The notes under the pieces are model-generated. The model saw only the letters and a list, made by a program, of their open reading frames with translations, had not been told where the DNA came from and made no database searches. Positions 11,669 to 23,539 of a stretch of DNA of 64,000 bases are shown here, in pieces (the first letter of the stretch is position 1; each line of letters begins with the position of its first letter). Location of the stretch: positions 496,001 through 560,000 of the forward strand of contig WBMQ01000003.1 of the NCBI GenBank assembly GCA_016630905.1. The letters are read 5' to 3'. Both the position numbers and the translations under genes were made by a program. Origin of the DNA: Capillidium heterosporum. Taxonomy: Eukaryota; Entomophthoromycota; Entomophthoromycetes; Entomophthorales; Capillidiaceae.

Positions 11669-12388
11669 TTACGATTCTTAATTATACCTACTACTATATA
11701 TTTTTATGATTTCTATAGCTAAATTGAAGCGTTAATAGTTTACAAGCTGTACTTTAGCGTAGGCAGATTTCTACATATATATATATATGATTTATATATA
11801 TTCGAATCTATTTCAAGATACTCATACATATTTCATCAAATACTAATTTTGAGTTTGAAATTTACTATGCCAAAAATTTATATCGCAATGGATAAATCTT
11901 CAAAACTTATTATGTAATTCAACTTTGAAGGTATGTCTTCTATAATATATTTAACTTATGCTTTCTCAAGTTTTGAAAAGTAATAATTCGATCTCCACAT
12001 TCCATATAGAAGCGAGCTGCAATTTATGTATCTTTAAAGGTATAGATATTTTCTAGGATATACCCTAGATCAGAAAGCCAGCTCGATTAACTTAAAGCTA
12101 ATCGAACTACATCAACTATCTATTTTAGCTAATTTATAGATGGACCGCAAATCTCATAAATAATTTGAGTAGTCCAATAATAACCGGTGATGCTTAGAAT
12201 TAAGTCAAGCTATTGAATATATTTCTACAATATGGCATCTTTTGCAGATTGTTGCACCCGCATCTATCCTTCCCCAAATTAACCAATCGCAAGTCCCGAT
12301 ACTTATCAAAAGATTTGAATCTAATCACAAACTTTGAAATCTAAAGTTTGCCCTTCCAAGTTTATTTTAGAGAAGACCTACATACGAC

Positions 12389-12863
12389 ATGAGTTTAGCT
12401 AGCTACGTCAAAAAGTCCCCATTCTTGAAGGGAATTTTCGGTTCCTTGGCCAATGTATACCCCAACGTATCCGGTTACAGACGTCTAGGTAATATTAATT
12501 ATCCAACTCAAATCCAACTTATCGAAATCGATTTTATCGAATTATAGGTTTGTACTACGACGACCTTATTTCTGAAGAGAATCCCGAAACTAAGGAAGCT
12601 TTACGTAGATTACCCGAAAAGGTTATCAACGACCGAGTCTTCCGGTTGAGAACCGCTTTCCAGCTCTCTTTGAGCCAGGCCGAGTTACCTCAGGAGAAAT
12701 GGACTAAGGCCGAAGAAGTAATCTATACAAATATTTGTAATCCTCTTGCTAATGGGCTTTCTTTTTTTACTTTTAGGATGTAGCTTACCTTTCCCCAGTT
12801 CTAGAAGAAGTTAAGCGTGAGTTTGCTGAACGTGAAGCTTTCGATTCTCTCAAGGGCCGTTAA
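12389..12863 (+). CDS. QCR7: Cytochrome bc1 complex subunit 7
   Basis: Exons are 12389-12488, 12548-12717 and 12777-12863, giving 118 residues; both introns are 59 nt. The protein shows the UQCRB/Qcr7 signature: GYRRLGLYYDDLISEENPET, then EALRRLPEKVINDRVFRLRTAFQ and LPQEKWTKAEEDVAYLSPVL. Qcr7 is a small matrix-side subunit of mitochondrial complex III, needed to assemble cytochrome b. The length fits the family (about 110-130). The first intron falls after the Arg-Leu of RRLG and splits the Gly codon. The gene lies in the loop between two inverted lipase copies, so it could flip if they recombine. Assignment is secure. Confidence 0.94.
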
Positions 12864-13675
12864 ATTAGTTGGGATAGTATACTTCGTAACTGATTAAATT
12901 TAGTACATTCAACTTTTTATTTTGATATTTTCACTTTTTATTTAAATGAAAATTTTACGAATTTGTAAGATAAATGAGATGTAACTTACTAATATTCAGG
13001 ATAGAAGTTAACTTTATTTTCTGTATTAAGGAGTATTTGGCTTTTGTACTAATGAGCATCATCCTGTTTATTAACTATAAACATAATACAGCCAAGAAAG
13101 TATAGATCAATATATCCCGATCACTTTAGAAATTCAATAAGTTAAGTGATGCCATCTATTATAAAAGGAACATAGTTTTCGATAGCCTTTATAATATGGC
13201 ATTTTATTCTAACCTAATACCTGATTTACTAATATAATGTATATTGTTAATATAGTTTAGCAAGTCTAATAAACATATAACTCTTACAAGAAATAAATTA
13301 TTTGCCTTTGAGTTTAGCTGAAGTAACCTTCTGTACGCAACTAAACTCGTGTTAGCTGAATATAACATATACATGTGTTATTTATAACCATGGTTGATAC
13401 ACTTCAAATACATTCATACATCAATATTCTTGGATAATAAGGATCGGATTCTAGATATTAATCATTGCAGTATTTTGAAGGTTCCTTCAAAAATATCTTG
13501 CTTAAGCTAATCAAGCTTATAAATTCTGCCTGAGATAAACAGATGACCTTAGTTGCCTTGAAATTTTTAGAAAGTTCACACAATTGCTAAGCAGTTTTAA
13601 AAATATAAATATGTGCTTTAGGTAACATAGTAAGGACAATTTTTCGGAACTCTTCTGATGTATATATGTACACAT

Positions 13676-13748
13676 GCCCTCTTGGCCTAATGGATAAGGC
13701 ATAAGACTTCTAATCTTGGGATTGCGGGTTCGAGTCCCGCAGGGGGTT
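13676..13748 (+). tRNA. tRNA-Arg (anticodon TCT)
   Basis: A 73-nt cloverleaf without intron. The acceptor arm GCCCTCT pairs with AGGGGGT (two wobble pairs). The D stem is GCCT/AGGC, the anticodon stem TAAGA/TCTTG has loop CTTCTAA (TCT), and the T arm is GCGGG-TTCGAGT-CCCGC. A T-rich stretch (TTTCTTTTT) follows at once as a terminator. Confidence 0.92.
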
Positions 13749-14131
13749 TCTTTTTAGGTATTGGGCTACCTCTTTGATTCTCTTCTTCGTGTGGCAGTTC
13801 TGAAACGTACTAAATCTCATTTTAAAGTTTGCCGGCTTTTTGCTCATAATTGGATGAGCTGAGTGTCACCCCTATATCCTCAACTTACCCGAAGTCTTTA
13901 TAGGCTTGATTATAGTTTTTTGCATTCATATTAATATGAAATATGCACGCCAGTATGATGGCAATAGTTTTGTTCAAGTGTAAAATTATAGCCTTTGTTT
14001 ATTTTTATATACATAGTATATATATGACACTTATATTGGTGTAGTTTATAAGAACTATGGATCTTTGGCGGCTCAACTCACTTAAATGAGTCAGTAAATA
14101 TAATACATAATTACACTTAAAACCATAACTT

Positions 14132-15108
14132 CATAATTAGTATAGTAGCTTTTAATATAGAGCTACATTTCAACAAGCCTCCTTAGTATCAAATCTAGTA
14201 GTAAAAGCAATCAAGTGGGCCGTATCATTGTATGGCTTCTTGTTGACCGAGTTGGAGCACAATGGATCCTCAAGATACTCACTATTGCAGTAAACGACGC
14301 TATTATTGTTTTCATCAGGAATAAACACTTCGTTCTGGTAGTGGCCAAACTTTTCGATTTTGAAGTCCCCAATTATGTGGGATGCTGGGTCGTTGTAGTA
14401 AACGGTTCGAGATGCTTTCAAGGGTTGGGAACTCAGCCACTCGGCGAACTGACGGTTACCAGTGCGGGGCATGTTGTAAGTGAACAATTCCATTCGGGAC
14501 CAGTCCAAGCCCAGGTCTACCTTCAACTTTATGATGCCCAAAGTAGCTAATGCCCCACCCATCGAGTGCCCTGTCAACACAATCTTATAGTTTGTAAACT
14601 GTGGCTGCATCAAAATGGTTTTGATGCTGATCTTGACCATGTTGTTGAGTTCAGCTGCATAGTCTCTGAAGCCGTTGTGGATGCGTGCCTTTCCTTCAGT
14701 GATGTAGCCAGTGTATGGGGAAGTTAGTAGGTTGATATGGGCGAGGATGTTTTTAAAGTTAACCGATCCTCAGTAGGATACTATGATCTTCTTAAGTGCG
14801 TCGTTTATGGCTAAGGTGGCTCTAATAAGCTTCTTGTCATCTTCAAAGCTGATGATGAATCGCGTCTGGTTGAAATCGGCCTCCTTGCAAGCTTTACAAT
14901 CCCACTTTGCTAGCTGCTCGTCGGTACATAAAACGGTTGCGGCGTAGAAGGCATTCTTTTTGATTTTACTCAATTCAGGCATGATCAACTTGCCCTTGAA
15001 CTTATGGTCGTTTAGTACGTTGCCCTTGGATTTGTCATTAAGTTTATCTTGACAATGGATACTGTCCAGCGATATATAGGAAAGTACTAGTAGGTTTGCA
15101 AACTTCAT
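14132..15108 (-). repeat. Right arm of inverted duplication (lipase)
   Basis: Reverse-complement partner of 10717-11668. It includes the whole lipase copy B and about 40 bases of 3' flank. Beyond that the two flanks diverge, so the duplicated unit was little more than the gene. Confidence 0.82.
14170..15108 (-). pseudogene. Class 3 lipase with one nonsense codon, copy B
   Basis: The minus strand reads as one lipase_3 protein of about 312 residues, interrupted only by a TGA (14770-14772) at the Arg position of the VSYRG oxyanion strand. The signal peptide is MKFANLLVLSYISLDSIHC. A KWDCKACKEADF segment, typical of the N-terminal part of secreted fungal lipases, leads to VSY, then after the stop KIVLTGHSMGGALATLGIIK (nucleophile Ser), YYNDPASH and a C-terminus ending FDTKEAC. 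A CGA to TGA change explains the stop. With only that defect it could be a recent loss, a polymorphism or a base error. The same TGA in copy A makes a base error unlikely. Confidence 0.85.
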
Positions 15109-15904
15109 TTTTTTAATATAGGCTACTTCATTTGGATATGTTCTATTTATATACAGCTATTTCTGATACTTGCATATTAATATTACAGTAATAGGCTGAC
15201 AAAAGTTTATATCTTGATTGAAGTGATTGTCAGTTGAAATGATTACAAAACTTTTTAGGTGATAGATTCCGATCAACATTGCATTCTTGAAAATAAAATC
15301 AACCAATTCGATATAAAAATATCTGGCAAATTTCAAATAATATACGTCATAAATATTACTGTAGTTATAAGAATATATAAATCTAAAGTACTTATATGTA
15401 ATGATTATGCAGGCTATGTCTCAGTTACCTGTTACAAAGGAAGTTTTTAATGTAGATGGCTCAAGTTCCTATGTATATTAAGTTTCCATACCTTTCAACG
15501 AATACGAATTTCAGGCTAGGCTATCTAATATACAAAAGTTCCAGACTTATATTTATTCACAATGCTTAGAGCTATCTAAAATATGTGAAGGGTTTCTCAG
15601 AAAGTTATTTTAAGCTATACCAAGTTCATTATAATATATCATATAATAGCTTCGTTCGATCCTCGAGATCAAAGTGGTTACAGTTTCTTATTTTTAAACA
15701 TAGAAGACAATCAGTTGAAGGTTTAAATGTAAAGATATCATCAAATCCATCCACGAAACGATACCTATTAATCCACCACAGAAATATATTATAAATTTTA
15801 TTAAAAGAGATCTAACTTCGTTGGTCTATAAAGTAAAAGCAAACTAAAGCCAGAACTGGTAACCTGGAAGCAGCTACCCTACATCATAGAAAAATACTAG
15901 ATGG
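15109..15904. other. Intergenic, no gene seen
   Basis: AT-rich spacer between lipase copy B, whose promoter side it is, and the 3' end of CCA1. A TATTTATATA element near 15145 may serve copy B. No protein-like frame. Confidence 0.5.
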
Positions 15905-18026
15905 TTATCGACGCTGTACTTTTGCATTTTCCTTTCCCAACAGTTCTAACTTCTCCTTCGATCCATAAGTAACGGTTAGCCATTCGAGCGCCATAGATTT
16001 GTCCCCACTAGGGTTCTCGAGCTGCCACATCAGGACTTTGGATTTAAGTATACCAGTCAGAGGGCTAGGTTTGAGCTTCAAAGCGTCACTAATATCCTTA
16101 CCCTAAATTAATAATAGTAAAATTAGATGTCTATACAGTATAACAAAAGTTACGGTTAGGATGTGTGGTAGGAGGTGAATATCTTTAAGCTCCAGTTCCT
16201 CAATACGATTGATTAAATTGGATAGGGATGTCGTAGCTTTGTCAAGGATATCTAAAGAATGGTAAGTAGCCGTGTCTTTAGTAAAACAATATAAAATATA
16301 AACAAGGCGAAATAAAGAGCATACCTAAATCAACTGTATTGTTGTTGATACCTCCATTTCGGATAAGGTGTTGATTCAACCAAAGGATCAAAGCCGGGTA
16401 AAACTTGGTGTTGGCCCCATACATAAGTTTGCCTACCTCACCTCGACCCCAATTAGCTTCTCCACCAGAGATGAGGGCATCAATGTATTTTGCTATATCA
16501 AAGGTTTCTTTCATGAACGAAGAGTAAGTATGAGGGAGCTAAGTCAACTTAGATTAGCATTGGTAACAACTGTTCATAGTTACCTTACAGATCTCTCTAC
16601 AAAGGTAGACGAGGGCGTGGGTATTTTTAAACTTCTTCTCGGTGTACTCGACATTCTGGAACGGAGCCAAGAAGCTAGCTAACATCAACATGCCGTTGGC
16701 ATGTGCGCTGGTATCCAGCCCCAAATTGACTAATCGCATGAGGAGGTTGGTTACTTTGGGATACGTACCGGTGAAAAATTGGTTCATGATCTGGGCTGAG
16801 TTGATGCCAATTTCGGGAGATAGTAGGTGAATATCTTGGGGGAAGGATGGGTTGGGGTAGAATATATCCTTGTATATACCAATGTTGTAGATGAGTTGGA
16901 AGGCGACGAGCTGTTGATTAGCTAGTAAATATACATCCAATATTAGTAAGAGACATTATACTATATGTACCTTTGATGATCTTAAGTAACTCTTGGCCTA
17001 CTCTTTCCCTACTAATTTTCTTACCAAGTGCATCCTAAAAGCATGGTTTTAACAAAATAGGTTAAATAAGCTACCAGTACCTTAATATCCTTATCTCTCA
17101 TGGCTTTCAAAGCTTCATCCTCAATTCGAAAGTTGAATCTGTTGGCAAATCTAACAAGTCTTAAAATTCGCAATGGGTCGTCCAAAAAGGTTTCTCTAGG
17201 TGGTAGAGGAGTACGAATAATGCCCAAATTCAAATCTTCCAACCCCTTTTAACATATCAAAAGTTTAGATATATGGATCACTTAAAAATACTTACCCTCT
17301 TTGTAAAGTCTTCGACTTGGCCCGTATGCAAGTTGTAGAATAAGGCATTGATGGTAGCATCTCTTCTCAGAGCATCCGACTCTGCGGTACCAAAAGTCAC
17401 GTCGGGGATTCTTGAGTCTTCAGCGTAAGTCTCTGATCTCAAATTGACAAAGTCGATACTCAAATTGAACAGGATGGTGGTACAAGTCTCCAAGTGTTTA
17501 GATTTGTCGGGGTTGATAGCTATCCTTCCTACTCCAGTAACTTCGAAACGTTTTGGATTCCTTCTCTGGTACTCGAGTAAATGATCTACAAACTCAGTTC
17601 CTGTCATAATATCGATGGCTACATCGATATCGTCGGATTGGAAACCCAACAGCTTGATAGATGCTTAATATTTAAAATACAAATTAAAAAACTACCTTGT
17701 CACGGATCCCAGCCACCTGCAAAACGCAAAGTTAAGCGCAGACCAGTCCTATCGAATATAAATTGGTTGATGTCCAATAGTAACGCACAAAGCAAAGCTT
17801 CGTTGTCTAAAAGTTGGACTTTGTTATTCACCATTGGTACCTTTTTGTTGGAGAATAGAATGGGTAGAGGTTTACTAGTTGGGATTGATTTTACCGAATC
17901 TCTTTCTTTGGCCGATGCCGTCTTGTACCGTTTGTATACCGTGGGGCTGCTTTGGGTTATCTTGAATAGGTTAGCTTTGGTGTTGTAGCCAAGTCGGAAG
18001 AGGTGAGTCAAATTTCTGGTTCGCAT
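15905..18026 (-). CDS. CCA1: CCA tRNA nucleotidyltransferase, one frameshift
   Basis: Eight exons on the minus strand: 18026-17696, 17652-17296, 17245-17081, 17034-16971, 16921-16584, 16538-16325, 16251-16154 and 16102-15905. Introns are 43 to 73 nt. The enzyme adds CCA to tRNA 3' ends in nucleus, cytosol and mitochondria. Visible motifs are FAGGW-(I)RDKLLG (motif A), DDIDVAI with the metal-binding Asp pair, DALRRDATINALFYN, DFTKRGLEDL and PRETFLDDPLRILRLVRFA. The tail GKDISDALKLKPSPL fits eukaryotic Cca1. The Lys/Arg-rich N-terminus (about residues 1-60) may be a mitochondrial presequence. Exon 1 has one base too many: a GGG at 17708-17710 separates GGW from IRDK. Removing one G gives about 587 residues. 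Because the rest is intact, an assembly indel is likely. Confidence 0.9.
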
Positions 18027-18607
18027 TCAAGCCTACTTTTGAAGAAAAGGTTTTATAGCTGAAAATTTTCAATTATGACGCAGCTCTATAATAGGCCAAG
18101 CATTATGAGTTGAGTTGACTAGATTCACTACGGCAGATATAAGTAGCTTTGCACAGAAGGTATATAATACACAGTAAGCTTATTAAGGTTTATAAAATAG
18201 TTGATAGCACAGTTAGTGTAGTATTTTCAAGCGATTTTAATATTAGGTTAGGGTTTAGAAGATCAGCCCTTTGATATATTAACTTCAAATGGATTTAGCC
18301 CACTTATTCACCATACTTTCGACAATATACAAATATATGTTCCTATCTAAATAGACGCCATATGACGCAAGAATAATAAAGAATTTATGATAAAGTTTGA
18401 ATATTAGTAATCGATTAAACATATTTAACTTATAAAGTTTTAATAAAATATATATCGATTAGCAGATATTCAAATCTATAAGATACTTTGCCTAACGACA
18501 TAGTCTAGTTCATACATTCTTTCAGTATTAAGACATTTGTATCTGAAAAACTATCAATCATCTTCATATTTCTTGTTCTTACACTCAATTGAAGATAGAG
18601 AGTGTTA
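18027..18607. other. Intergenic, no gene seen
   Basis: Very AT-rich spacer between the CCA1 start and the decayed F-box/LRR copy. No motif or frame of note. Confidence 0.5.
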
Positions 18608-19800
18608 TCATATCAATCGTTTAAATTTGGTTGACTCTTTAACCATAGTAAAGTAGCTTAAACTTGGAAGCAGTGCAGACCCTTTATTGCTTATGATGAG
18701 CTCTTTGTCAGATACTTTGCCTTTAAATTTGATATAGAGACTTCGCAGTTTCAACAGCTTCGAAAGAAAGTGGGTGAAGCTATCGGTAACATCGACACAT
18801 AACATCAACTTAAAGTGTTGAGGCTGTAAGTTATGTTTAAAGTCGAACAGACTAGTTGAGAACTTCTGGGTGATTAAATTGCTCAAGTTGAGTAGGGCTT
18901 CAAATATAATCAGCATCGAACTTATAATATGATACTTTTCATTAATCTGAATATCGAGGTAGGCTAAATGACAAATCTATAAAAATGTGTCAATGTAGCT
19001 GAAACTGGAAAGTTGGTGGTTAAGTGAGCAAGGGTTGGGTATATTCCTTTAAGTAGTAAGGACTTATTTGCATTCTTGAGACATTCGTATTTCTTAATCT
19101 TTAGCGAGTATATGACACTAATAAATAACTTAGTGGTATTCTTGGAATAGCTTTATTCAGATAAGCAGTAAAAGGCAATACTATTATTGAAGGTAGGAAT
19201 TTGGTCGGGGTTATCTTTGAACTCACCATCTACCAGGTAGACCGCTTTAAAGTTAAGAAATATAACACTTATCTTGATCAAAGTGTATATCACTATATTC
19301 CTCCGTTAAAACTCAAGGTACGTTAGTGCCAAATTATGGATGCTTTCGAAGCTCAAGTATGGTATATCTTTATTACACTCAACGGAAAAGCCTTTAAGCG
19401 TGTGGAGAGCTCGCTCAATCAATTCGACGCTATCTAAAGCTCCATTTTTTATACAGACTGAGCAGTGTTCTAGTCTCTCATGCTTTTTCAGATCCTTTTC
19501 AGCTAGATCATTAAAGTAGTCCGTTTTGTATATATTTGTGGTAAGTCTTCGTATGTTTAAAGTGACTTATATGGAAGGTGATGCAGCTAGATATGTAGCA
19601 TGCACTCTTGATAAGCTTGCTGTACTTTTCAATTATCACTTACGATCTACATGTTCATTCCTCTAGTCTTTCCAAAACTATGCTTTTGGATAGCATTGAA
19701 GATGGCTTGTTGGAGTTGCTTATTGAGTAAATTTTACTTAAATAGAGTACAATGATATAAATCTTTCAATATTAATTCTTGGAGTTCGATTGGAAATCGC
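18608..19800 (-). pseudogene. Decayed F-box/LRR family member
   Basis: Reading the minus strand from 19800, the family F-box returns in damaged form (FPIELQELILKDL, then after a stop NLLNKQLQQAIFNAI). It is followed by remnants of the middle (FHISHFKHTKTYHK and DLAEKDLKKHERLEHCSV read across frames, then LALTYLEF, FNNSIAFYCL and KIKKYECLKNA). The C-terminal LRR part 18916-18608 is still open (SLFDFKHNLQPQHFKLMLC..., FTHFLSKLLKLRSLYIKF). Several in-frame stops and shifts make it a clear pseudogene of the same family as 20640-21938. Confidence 0.82.
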
Positions 19801-19890
19801 TGCAAAACTAAAATACATTTCAAAATTACATATAAGATGAAAGCTCTTGATTCTATCTAAGGTACCCATAAAAGTTCTAAAGTCGCTGAG

Positions 19891-20103
19891 CTATCTATTC
19901 CATATACGAACCGAATAGTGTTCTAATTTAGTATAACCTCCCACATCCCCCTCCGTTACGCCAGCAAAGTGGCTTATTTCTTTAATGCTTTCCTCGTAGG
20001 TTTTTGTATATTTGAAGCGGCCTATATGAAAATTGGCGAAATTATCAACGAAGCGTGCCTTTTTTATAAATCTGTTGTACTTTTCGACCTCCTGCACTGG
20101 CAT
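19891..20103 (-). pseudogene. F-box/LRR family fragment (middle part only)
   Basis: An open 70-residue piece with EVEKYNRFIKKARFVDNF, NFHIGRFKYTKTYEESIKE and EHYSVRIW. It lines up with about residues 70-140 of the intact family proteins. Neither the F-box nor the LRR part joins it: the next downstream block begins a new F-box at about 19800. It is therefore a truncated extra copy, not part of the neighbouring pseudogene. Confidence 0.75.
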
Positions 20104-20639
20104 TACCTAACCAACTCTAACTAGAACCGATGGTGACTTTAATCAATTGTACAATGTTTGTTTACTAAGTAACATTGCTGAATTCGACAATTCGAGTACC
20201 TACTTTCAATCTCCTTACAAAAGTTAGAGCTAAGATTAAGGTGCAGGAGTATACCAAGTAGGCAAAATTTCCAAAATACAATTGAATCAGCTACACATAT
20301 TTCAAAGAGGACCATATACTCAACCTACCAACCTTATATGACTCCAAAGTAACTTAGTAACTTTTAAAACTATACAACCTAACTAGCGAGAACAATCGAA
20401 ATTCTATTCTAATTTGATAAATGGATTGGGTATATCGATGTAAACTAAACTTCTAATGAAATATATCGGTAAATTAACTATTTGACTTACAATACAAAGC
20501 ACAAGAATTGATACAAAGTTGAACCATATAGATTTTTAGTAAAGCTTTCATCTATAAGCTGTAGCAAGCATAGCATCCCAGTTCCAAGTACATGATTCAG
20601 TACTAAAACTAGCCTTGAAGTCAACATTCAGCGTGTGAT

Positions 20640-21938
20640 TTACTCATTTTCTACCTTTTGGTTGTTATACCAGATTAGAACTGGGGAGTTGTACAAAATC
20701 AACCGTTCAAAAGTATCAGGTCCTTGGCATATCGAAAGGCGCGTTAAATTTGGAAATGTTATAGATCCTTCATCCTCAAAAGGAAGCTCATAGTCTGAAA
20801 CGTCAGGTGTAAAGTCGATACGAAAATTTTGCAACTCGGTCAGTTTTGAAATGAAATGTACAAATGAGTTGCTGATATCGGTACAACGCATTAACTCCAA
20901 GTTCTGTAGCTGTAAACCGTGATCAAAGTCGAACACCTTAGTTGAAAACCTTCCTCGTATTGTTAGATTGGTCAAGTGGATTAGAACTTGGAATAAGACT
21001 GGTATCGAAGTGCTGGCACTCTGCCTTTCGTTGAGCCAGATATCGAGATAAACTAAGTTAGTAAATCCGGAAAGCTGATAAGGTGTAATTAGCTTAGGAA
21101 GACTGGAATCTAGCTGCCTAAGCTTGGACCACATTCCTTCGAACATAAATGTCTCTTTGGTGGCTCGAAAGCACTCCAACCTTTCGACTTTGGGCCAGCA
21201 TCTAGTATCATTGAACAGTTTGATAACATTCTCGGGATATCGGTCTTTGCAATTACAATTGAGTTCGATTACGTTGTGGAAAGTAGGAAATTGGTCGATA
21301 TCGTCTTCAAATGTATTGGTCATCAGGTGTAGCATCCTAAGGTTCGGAAAGGCGATGCTAATATCGATCAAAGCCATCGCCTCTATAGGTTCCCATTCAA
21401 ACTTCAAAGAGGTTAGAGCCAAGTTGTAGGTGCCTTGGAAATTGAAGAAGCCATAGTTCTTATACTCTTTAATGGTGCAACTCTTTAAGGTATTTAAAGT
21501 TCGTTCAATATGCTCAAAGTTATTTAGCTCTCCGTACCATAGCTCAACCGAGTAGTCGTCTAAATTCTGGTAGCCTTGCAGATCCTCTTCAGTTAGCCTA
21601 GTGAAATGATCATGCTCAGATATGAACTCGTGATAGACTTTGAGATGCTTGAAGTGGCCTATGTGGAAGTTGGAACATTGCGATACGAAGCGAGCTTTCC
21701 TTATAAGCTTGTTATATTTTTCGATTGTCTGGCGTGGCTTACAAATTCCGCCTTGACTACATTTACAGTCTTTAGACCAGCTTTCCAAGTTATCATAGAC
21801 TATATCCCGGAAGATGACCTTGAAGGCGACCTGTCGCAGGTGTTGATTGACTAAACTCAACATAAATTGGGCATCGCGATCCAGGTCTATCAGTACTAGT
21901 TCTTGGAGTTCAAGTGGCAGATTTGAAAAGTTGGCCAT
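20640..21938 (-). CDS. F-box and LRR (RNI-like) protein 1
   Basis: A single exon of 432 residues. The N-terminal F-box (about 1-50) reads FSNLPLELQELVLIDLDRDAQ...LVNQHLRQVAFKVIFRDIV. A conserved linker follows (KYNKLIRKARFVSQCSNFHIGHFKHLKVYHEF), then irregular leucine-rich repeats to the end (LKSCTI, LTSLKFEW, FPNLRMLHLM, LVYLDIWL, LTNLTIRG, LQNFRIDF, FPNLTRLSI). Proteins of this layout act as substrate adaptors of SCF ubiquitin ligases, binding Skp1 with the F-box and targets with the LRRs; no target can be named. There is no signal peptide. It is 1.6 kb upstream of a tandem sister on the same strand. Confidence 0.82.
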   Translation of the reverse strand: MANFSNLPLELQELVLIDLDRDAQFMLSLVNQHLRQVAFKVIFRDIVYDNLESWSKDCKCSQGGICKPRQTIEKYNKLIRKARFVSQCSNFHIGHFKHLKVYHEFISEHDHFTRLTEEDLQGYQNLDDYSVELWYGELNNFEHIERTLNTLKSCTIKEYKNYGFFNFQGTYNLALTSLKFEWEPIEAMALIDISIAFPNLRMLHLMTNTFEDDIDQFPTFHNVIELNCNCKDRYPENVIKLFNDTRCWPKVERLECFRATKETFMFEGMWSKLRQLDSSLPKLITPYQLSGFTNLVYLDIWLNERQSASTSIPVLFQVLIHLTNLTIRGRFSTKVFDFDHGLQLQNLELMRCTDISNSFVHFISKLTELQNFRIDFTPDVSDYELPFEDEGSITFPNLTRLSICQGPDTFERLILYNSPVLIWYNNQKVENE

Positions 21939-23290
21939 GTCAACGTTGAAAGTTTTTTGTATAAAACCTCAACTTTTTGTGGGCATTTATACTTTATTCC
22001 ATTATCGGGAGTTTCATTTTGCTCAGTGTTTCTCATGATTCTTTTTATAGGGTCAAAATATACTTTACAAAGAAAAACCTTGTAAATGAAGCTGGTCACG
22101 TAATAGTTGTTGGAGAACCACTGATTTAGTTTCATTTGAAGTTGGGAAATCCTATAGTCCAAATTGGATGCCAATATTGTTTTCTAGAATTTGGGATCAA
22201 CCTTTTACTCAAATTTACAACCAAGAAATATGGAATCCAAGTTCTTTCCAACATTGATTTAGCTTGAACTTACCCTGTGTAAGAATTAAGATCGAAGGAT
22301 GAAATTTGAACTCCAATTTTGATACATATCAACTTTCACAAAAGATAGAGTTAATAAAGGTAAATTTTGGCTCTTATTACATTTGGATTTAATTTATTAT
22401 TGAATTTATGACCAAATTTGAAATTGCATTTATTACTATCTTTTTCAAATAGAGTTTTTAGTGATAGTAGTAAAATATTGGGTTGCGGCATCTTTTGAAA
22501 GTTTCAATCTTTTGTGTCGATTTTCCTTGGTGTTAACATTAAAGCATTTAAATACAAAATGAAGATATTGCCGTTAATTAATTTGTGAAGACTTCAATTT
22601 TTATATCAAATTCAAATGAAATGCCTTTGATGTTATTTAGATAATTTGATTTAAGACAATTGCTTAAATTTGGTGAAAAGTTTTAGTATTTATTTAGAGA
22701 GGATAGTGCAAAGCTAGGTAAGCTTTTATATGCTTCTTATAGATCACTAATAACAGCTATATTTTTTAGATATCTAATAAAGCTTTTATTGTTGAGGTCT
22801 GCTTTAAAATAAGTTTTACTTTCTTTTCTATCTACTGTAGTAGATACAACTATTTTCATACGAGAAATCTTAACAAAGCACAAAAGTATTAACAGCCACC
22901 TACCTATTAGCTTACATCAATTGCGACTTTGATGCAAGCCGACCAGCCTTAATTGAAGCCAATAACGATTTTAAACAACTTTTCTAAGCTCTAAACCATC
23001 AGAATCTCAATGTTTAATTTAATAAATGGAACATCTCCTTATAACTTCAATCCAGAAGTGAAAGGCAAGGGTAAGAATGGAGGTATAAGATTATAAATTT
23101 CAACTGGGAAACTTATCTAGTCTTAAATAGGATTTGATTACTTTACCTTAGGCTGAATAAACGCCTCTACTATTTAATCGATTTGTCTTACTGAATAACT
23201 ACTAGTTGAAGTCCAAGTTCGATTTTGGAGATCTATTACTTGATGGCATCAGTTCTACCACCCTTTCATTCAAAGTAGGTAAGCGTATTA
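20640..23290 (-). repeat. Tandem duplication unit 1 (F-box/LRR plus upstream)
   Basis: The F-box gene and about 1.35 kb of its upstream DNA match, at lower identity, the unit 23540-25945. Shared upstream landmarks include a GATTTTCCT-x2-GTGTTAACATTAAAGC type segment near 22530 (near 25213 in unit 2) and a final GATGGCATCAGTTC / GATAATGCCAGCTTC segment near 23250 and 25920. Borders by eye. Confidence 0.6.
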
Positions 23291-23539
23291 TGAATAGACT
23301 AAATTGCTAGTTGTATTGATATAAAATAAACCTGTATTATATTGATAAATGGGTCAGTTCCAAAATGTCTGTAAAGTAGTAAGAATAAATATCCAAACTT
23401 ATAAAACAAAGTGTTATATATCTCAATATCTTAAAAATATGAAACACAAAAGAAATCTTATCAAATTTAGCGTCGATAGATTATAGCAAAAGTACCATCT
23501 CAATTTTAAAGTGCTCGTGTCCAATGAGCGACCTACCCA

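Noticed and set aside
11025-14772. TGA as a sense codon (altered genetic code)
   Set aside because: Conserved Trp positions in the housekeeping genes use TGG, and the family residue at the lipase TGA is Arg, not Trp or Cys.
17700-18026. Separate small gene ending WDP before CCA1
   Set aside because: The GGW end joins IRDKLLG after a one-base correction, so it is exon 1 of CCA1.
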